Shown here one piece after another: positions 59,962-64,000 of a stretch of 64,000 nucleotides of DNA. The first letter of the stretch is position 1; each line of letters starts with the position of its first letter. The notes under the pieces are model-generated. The model was not told the DNA's origin. It was given only the letters and a program-made list of their open reading frames with translations, and did no database searches. Source of the stretch: JAAYUH01 sp964640995. Its GTDB lineage: Bacteria; Caldisericota; Caldisericia; B22-G15. Both the position numbers and the translations under genes were made by a program. Location of the stretch: contig CAZXJJ010000001.1 in the NCBI GenBank assembly GCA_964640995.1, positions 1 to 64,000 of the forward strand, given 5' to 3'.

Positions 59962-61492
59962 AAGTGGAGAATATTATGATTCTGTAACACTTATGCTTGT
60001 TTCAAGAGATGCTTCATCGCTACCAGGTGTTATTGAGGCAGCAGTTGTAATGGGAACAAAAGAAAATAAATCTATACTTGATGCATCTGGAATGCTTCTT
60101 CCAGAATTTAAAGATGCAAAAGATTCAGATTTGCTTATTGTTGTTAAAGGAGAAAATGAAAAAGTTGCAGAAGAGGGAGTCAATAAAATTGTTGAAATGT
60201 TAAAGAAGAGCAAAGAGAGAGTTTCTGCTGGTGCTGAATTTTTACCAAAAAGTATTGAAGGTGCGCTTCAAATAATGCCAGACGCAAATTTGTGTTTGAT
60301 TTCAGTTGCAGGTAGATATGCTGCTGATGTAGCAATGGATGCTCTTAAAAGAGGTCTTCATGTTATGATTTTTTCTGATAATGTTCCTAAAGAAAAAGCA
60401 ATTGAAGTCAAAAAATATGGTTTTGAACATGATCTTCTTGTTATGGGACCAGACTGCGGAACTGCGATAATAAATGGAGCTCCTCTGGGTTTTGCAAATG
60501 TTGTAAATAGAGGTGATATTGGAATTGTTTCTGCTGCTGGTACCGGTCTTCAAGAGGTAAGTTCAATAATTTCAAACAATGGTGGAGGAATATCTCAAGG
60601 TATAGGTACTGGTGGTATTGATGTTAAAAAAGAGTATGGTGGTTTATCATTTATAAAGGGAATCGAAGCATTGAAAGATGATCCAGAAACTAAAGTAATT
60701 GTTCTTGTATCTAAACCTCCACATCCTGAGGTTTTAGAGAAAATAGGAAAAGTTACAAGAGAGATAAAGAAGCCAATTGTTGGAGTTTTATTAGGAGCAG
60801 ATTCTGAGTTAGTTAAATCTATTGGTGCTATTCCTGCTGCAACTCTTGAAGAAGGTGCTCTTCTTGCTTTAAGTATTTCAAAAGGCATACCTATGGATTC
60901 ATTTAAGAAAAAATTAGAAGAGAAAGATGAAGAAATTAAAAAATTAGCAGAAGATTTAGCAAAAAGATTAAAACCAGAACAAAAATATTTTAGAGGATTT
61001 TTCCAAGGTGGCACATTAACATATGAAACCCAATTAATACTTAAAGATTTTATTGGTTATGCAAATTCAAATGCACCAGTTGATGAAAAATACAGAATAA
61101 AAGATTCTTGGATCAGTGAAGGTCATACAGTTATAGATTTTGGAGAAGATGAATTTACTGTTGGAAGACCACACCCAATGATTGATTTTAGTTTAAGAAA
61201 TAAGAGATTAGTTGAAGAAAGTAAACTTAAAGATGTTGCAATATTTTATTTAGATATTGTTATAGGTTATGGTTCTAATCCTAAACCTAAAGAAGATCAG
61301 GTTCCTGCTCTTAAAGAAGCAATGAAAAATTCAAATGCAATATTCATAATAACTGTTTGTGGTACTGATAAAGATCCACAAAATAAAAGAGATTTAATTG
61401 AGGGTTTAAAAGAAGCAGGTGCAATAGTTTTTGAATCAAATGCAACTGCTGCAAAACTTGCAGGCTATATTTTAAAGAAAATAGGAGGTTAA
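59939..61492 (+). CDS. fdrA: FdrA-family protein (AllF-like, acyl-CoA synthetase-fold carbamoyltransferase component)
   Basis: A 517-residue protein of the FdrA family, built from CoA-binding and CoA-ligase-like domains. Recognisable parts are the N-terminal YYDSVTLMLVSRDASSLPGV, LVMGPDCGTAIING, GIVSAAGTGLQEVSS, GIGTGGIDV, VIVLVSKPPHPEVL and the C-terminal DFGEDEFTVGRPHPMID. With DUF2877 and DUF1116 it forms the set assigned to oxamate carbamoyltransferase in E. coli, transferring a carbamoyl group from oxalurate to phosphate. Whether that is the substrate here is inferred. The catabolic carbamate kinase that would use the product is not in the window. Confidence 0.87.
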   Translation: MYVKGLIKSGEYYDSVTLMLVSRDASSLPGVIEAAVVMGTKENKSILDASGMLLPEFKDAKDSDLLIVVKGENEKVAEEGVNKIVEMLKKSKERVSAGAEFLPKSIEGALQIMPDANLCLISVAGRYAADVAMDALKRGLHVMIFSDNVPKEKAIEVKKYGFEHDLLVMGPDCGTAIINGAPLGFANVVNRGDIGIVSAAGTGLQEVSSIISNNGGGISQGIGTGGIDVKKEYGGLSFIKGIEALKDDPETKVIVLVSKPPHPEVLEKIGKVTREIKKPIVGVLLGADSELVKSIGAIPAATLEEGALLALSISKGIPMDSFKKKLEEKDEEIKKLAEDLAKRLKPEQKYFRGFFQGGTLTYETQLILKDFIGYANSNAPVDEKYRIKDSWISEGHTVIDFGEDEFTVGRPHPMIDFSLRNKRLVEESKLKDVAIFYLDIVIGYGSNPKPKEDQVPALKEAMKNSNAIFIITVCGTDKDPQNKRDLIEGLKEAGAIVFESNATAAKLAGYILKKIGG

Positions 61493-61493
61493 A

Positions 61494-61673
61494 ATGGCAG
61501 TTAGTGATTTATTTAAAAAAGAGTTAAAAGTTATAAATGTTGGTTTACTTTCCTTTAAGGAGAGTTTGGAGCAAACTGGTTTTAAAGTGCTTCAAGTTGA
61601 TTGGAAGCCTCCAGCAGGAGGAGATGAAGAAGCGCTTGAAGCACTTAAAAAACTTATGAATTTGGGAAAATAG
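61494..61673 (+). CDS. 59-residue protein of the FdrA/DUF1116 operon
   Basis: A short, clearly coding frame two bases after fdrA with the ribosome-binding site ATAGGAGG in the fdrA end, and followed by its own downstream TAGGAGGA. The sequence has KVINVGLLSFKESL and LQVDWKPPAGGDEE, a V-I-N-V-G ... V-D-W-x-P-P-A-G-G pattern that I associate with terminal segments of larger FdrA/DUF1116-type proteins. It seems to be that segment as a free-standing gene. A small subunit of the carbamoyltransferase complex is the likely role. Confidence 0.75.
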   Translation: MAVSDLFKKELKVINVGLLSFKESLEQTGFKVLQVDWKPPAGGDEEALEALKKLMNLGK

Positions 61674-61682
61674 GAGGAATGT

Positions 61683-62495
61683 ATGAATATAAATGAATTT
61701 TTAGAATTAATGGGAAAAGCAAAAATTTATGACCTAACTCAACCCTTAAGTGTTCATACACCACCATGGCCAAGTTATGTTCCACTCTCTGTTCAATATT
61801 TCAAAAGAATTGCTGGAGCACATATGGGTCAAGGAGCAAATGGTCAAATTATAACTATGAGTCACCATGTTGGAACACATATTGATGGAGAGATCCACTT
61901 TTATGGACATGGAAGATCAATAGGCGAAGTTCCACTTGAAGAGTGGGTTGGACCTGGAGTAGTTGTTGATATTTCTGATGAAGTTGGAGATTATGACCTT
62001 TATTTTCCTGAAATGCTTGAGAAAAAAGTAGAGATAAGACCAGGCGATATTTTAATAATAAATACAGGATATCATAGATATGCTTGGTATGAACCAGAAG
62101 CAGATGAAGTCAGATATTTTGTAAAACATCCAGGGCCAGGTCCAGGATTTGATGAGTGGGCTTTAAAAATGGAATTCAAGTGGATAGGTGTTGATTGTGG
62201 AAGTGCAGATCATCCTATGAACACAATTATAAGACAGTGGCATCCAAAAGCATTTATTGAAGCAGAGAAGAAACTAAAGGAAAAGTATGGAAAAAGTTGG
62301 GATGAGATGTTTCCTCCTGAAGAATACTATCAAATTATGCACCTTAAACTATTTCCAAAAGGTTTAGTTCATGCAGAGAATCTTGGTGGAGATATTGATA
62401 AAGTTAAAAATAAAAGAGTTTGGATTGGTTGTTTTCCATTAAAAGGCATGGAGTTTGAATCATCACAGTGCAGAATTATAGCAATTGAGCCATAA
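61683..62495 (+). CDS. Cyclase-family metal-dependent hydrolase (kynurenine formamidase-like), copy 1
   Basis: A 270-residue protein of the cyclase/formamidase family, which hydrolyses amide or cyclic amide bonds. The metal motif H-x-G-T-H-x-D-x3-H is complete: His62, His66, Asp68 and His72 in SHHVGTHIDGEIHF. Unlike the usual D-A-P-x-H, residues after Asp68 are Gly-Glu-Ile. DILIINTGYHRY and WIGVDCGSADHPMN are other family segments. In this operon a ureide or cyclic imide from purine breakdown is a more likely substrate than N-formylkynurenine. A paralogue starts after DUF1116. Confidence 0.85.
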   Translation: MNINEFLELMGKAKIYDLTQPLSVHTPPWPSYVPLSVQYFKRIAGAHMGQGANGQIITMSHHVGTHIDGEIHFYGHGRSIGEVPLEEWVGPGVVVDISDEVGDYDLYFPEMLEKKVEIRPGDILIINTGYHRYAWYEPEADEVRYFVKHPGPGPGFDEWALKMEFKWIGVDCGSADHPMNTIIRQWHPKAFIEAEKKLKEKYGKSWDEMFPPEEYYQIMHLKLFPKGLVHAENLGGDIDKVKNKRVWIGCFPLKGMEFESSQCRIIAIEP

Positions 62496-62518
62496 ATTTA
62501 ATTAAAGGAGGTATTAAA

Positions 62519-63763
62519 ATGATTGACATTGAAAAAGCAAATCAAGAAGCGCTTAAAAGACTTCTTGATGCTCAGCCTGTGTGGGTTGATGTTCAGAAAG
62601 CCATTGATGTAATTCCTGGAATGAAGAAAAACATGCTCCTTCACGCTGGTCCTCCAGTTACATGGGATAGAATGTGCGGTGCAATGAAAGGAGCAGTAAT
62701 AGGTGCATTAATTTATGAAGGAATGGCAAAAACACCAGAAGAAGCAGAAAAGTTAGCGGCATCTGGAGAAATTATTTTTGAGCCAAATCATCATCATAGT
62801 TCAGTTGCACCTATGGCAGGAATCATATCACCATCCATGCCGGTTATGGTTATTGAAAATGAAACATTTGGAAACAGGGCTTATTGTAATTTCAGCGAAG
62901 GAATTGGTAAAGTATTAAGAATGGGTGCGTATTCTGAAGATGTTATTGCAAGACTCAAGTGGATGGAAAATGTGTTTTTCCCAGTTATGCAAAAAGCAAT
63001 TAGAAAAGCAGGAAAAATTGAGTTAAAACCAATAAATGCTGAAGCACTAACAATGGGTGATGAACTTCATAATAGAACAAGAGCTGCCTCCTATCTTCTT
63101 TTCTCAAAATTAGTTCCGTATTTAATTGCGACTATGGAGGATCTAAATAATACAAACGATTCAATAACATTTATTCAACAGAACATCCATGCATATCTTC
63201 CATTTATTATGGCAAGTTGTAAAGCAAGTATTGAACCATGTGAAGGAATTGAAGGAAGCACAATGGTAACTGTTATGACAAGAAATGGAACAGATTGGGG
63301 TATTAGAGTTTCTGGATTGGGTAATGAATGGTTTACATGCGAATCACCAGTTCCAGATGTACTTCTTTTCCCTGGATTCAAAAAAGAAGATGTTGGTAGA
63401 GATATGGGAGATAGTTCAATTATGGAAACAATTGGAATTGGTGGTCTTGCGATTGCTGCTGCTCCTGCAATTATTAAATTTGTTGGAGGAACAACACAAC
63501 TTGCAATTAAGAAAAATCTTGAAATGTATGAAATAACAATTGGAGAAAATAATACCTATCAAATTCCATATTTTGATTTCAGAGGAACTCCAACTGGAAT
63601 AGACATTAGAAAAGTTATTGAAAAGAATCTAACTCCATTCATTGATACAGGAGTTGCACATAAAAATGCAGGAGTGGGTCAAGTTGGTGCAGGTCTTCTT
63701 GATGCACCAATGGAGTGCTTCAAGAAAGCACTCATTGCATTTGCTAAGAAATATGCTGGTTAA
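62519..63763 (+). CDS. DUF1116 protein (AllG/YlbE-like, carbamoyltransferase component)
   Basis: A 414-residue member of DUF1116, full length for the family. Characteristic stretches are MLLHAGPPVTWDRMCGAMKG near residue 40, GEIIFEPNHHHSSVAPMAG, VMVIENETFGNRAYCNFSEG, and DELHNRTRAASYLLFSKL. It completes the DUF2877-FdrA-DUF1116 trio of the reported oxamate carbamoyltransferase. An AAAGGAGG site precedes the ATG. It lies between two cyclase-family genes, suggesting that ring opening and carbamoyl transfer are consecutive steps. Confidence 0.87.
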   Translation: MIDIEKANQEALKRLLDAQPVWVDVQKAIDVIPGMKKNMLLHAGPPVTWDRMCGAMKGAVIGALIYEGMAKTPEEAEKLAASGEIIFEPNHHHSSVAPMAGIISPSMPVMVIENETFGNRAYCNFSEGIGKVLRMGAYSEDVIARLKWMENVFFPVMQKAIRKAGKIELKPINAEALTMGDELHNRTRAASYLLFSKLVPYLIATMEDLNNTNDSITFIQQNIHAYLPFIMASCKASIEPCEGIEGSTMVTVMTRNGTDWGIRVSGLGNEWFTCESPVPDVLLFPGFKKEDVGRDMGDSSIMETIGIGGLAIAAAPAIIKFVGGTTQLAIKKNLEMYEITIGENNTYQIPYFDFRGTPTGIDIRKVIEKNLTPFIDTGVAHKNAGVGQVGAGLLDAPMECFKKALIAFAKKYAG

Positions 63764-63796
63764 AATAAAAATTTAAAATAAAAAGGAGGTTTTTTT

Positions 63797-64000
63797 ATGA
63801 ACAACGAAAAATTTATTGAAACTTTAAGCAAGGCAAAACTTTATGATCTAACACAACCACTTAGCATTTTTACTCCACCATGGCCACATGACAAGGCACT
63901 TGAGATTCATTTCTTTAAGAGAGTTACAGGTGCATTTGGTGGTGGACAAGGTGCAAATGGCCAGATCATAAATTGGAGTAATACTACCGGAACCCATCTT
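63797..64000 (+). CDS. Cyclase-family protein, copy 2 (3' end cut by the window), metal His changed
   Basis: The first 68 codons of a paralogue of the cyclase gene at 61683, with AAAAGGAGG upstream. It shares KAK-YDLTQPLS, TPPWP, FFKRVTGA and QGANGQII with copy 1. At the metal motif copy 1 has SHHVGTH while this copy has SNTTGTH, so the first metal-binding His is Thr63. The rest of the motif is beyond the window. It may be a catalytically altered or structural partner of copy 1. Confidence 0.82.
   Translation, partial: MNNEKFIETLSKAKLYDLTQPLSIFTPPWPHDKALEIHFFKRVTGAFGGGQGANGQIINWSNTTGTHL

Noticed and set aside
1..64000. Prophage, insertion sequence, tRNA or rRNA genes
   Set aside because: No transposase, integrase, terminal inverted repeats, cloverleaf-like sequences or rRNA segments were recognised; intergenic gaps are all under 200 bases.

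Overview
The window is a 64 kb piece of a very AT-rich bacterial chromosome that contains the replication-initiation neighbourhood (dnaA-dnaN-recF-DUF721-gyrB-gyrA). Arginine is coded mostly by AGA, intergenic gaps are short, no tRNA, rRNA, IS element or CRISPR array was seen, and no stretch above about 200 bases lacks a gene or signal. ThyX plus Dcd for thymidylate, a bacterial archease, a SCIFF peptide with its radical SAM maturase, a HutP-like regulator and secreted proteins ending in copper-amine-oxidase-N-like 'stalk' domains point to an anaerobic, probably thermophilic Firmicutes-like or Caldisericota-like lineage. That placement is inference; no rRNA gene is present to test it.

Layout. 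1-9.9 kb: the tail of a class A penicillin-binding protein, mnmG, two EamA transporters, a reverse-strand operon rplS-lepB-rnhB-(fucose isomerase-like), a MATE exporter and an Mrp/ApbC ATPase. 9.8-18.8 kb: recR, the probable oriC with DnaA boxes and a perfect 16-bp inverted repeat, then dnaA, dnaN, recF, DUF721, gyrB, gyrA. 18.8-21.8 kb: archease, ackA, thyX, dcd. 21.8-33.6 kb, all reverse strand: a purine/pyrimidine redox cluster (preT, preA, a three-subunit molybdenum hydroxylase, an amidohydrolase/deaminase), preceded by serS-scfA-scfB and a divergent DnaB-like helicase.

33.7-55.9 kb: an approximately 20 kb run of four secreted modular proteins (1189, 2589, 2203 and 698 residues) built from shared Ig-like repeat families, followed by an unusual solute-binding lipoprotein and an M23 endopeptidase. 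This is the least ordinary part of the window and probably makes the cell-surface layer or a surface adhesin system. One protein carries two EF-hand-like calcium-loop repeats spliced into an Ig-like domain, another a jelly-roll-like insertion in a domain that also occurs uninterrupted later in the same protein. One of the giant genes is preceded by a 19-codon ORF that overlaps its start.

56-64 kb: an NCS2 nucleobase permease with its own promoter and terminator, two small unknown genes, then a strong promoter driving a HutP-like regulator, DUF2877 (AllH-like), FdrA (AllF-like), a 59-residue protein, a cyclase-family hydrolase, DUF1116 (AllG-like) and a second cyclase-family gene cut by the window end. 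The AllFGH-like trio suggests carbamoyl transfer from a ureido compound such as oxalurate to phosphate, that is, fermentative purine breakdown. With the preTA/molybdenum hydroxylase/deaminase cluster 30 kb away it suggests import, ring oxidation or reduction, ring opening and energy recovery as carbamoyl phosphate. HutP-type control of such an operon is the most interesting regulatory hypothesis here.

Expression signals. Several genes have a TATAAT sequence 6-9 bases before the start codon and no Shine-Dalgarno sequence, as expected for leaderless mRNAs, while others have strong AGGAGG sites.
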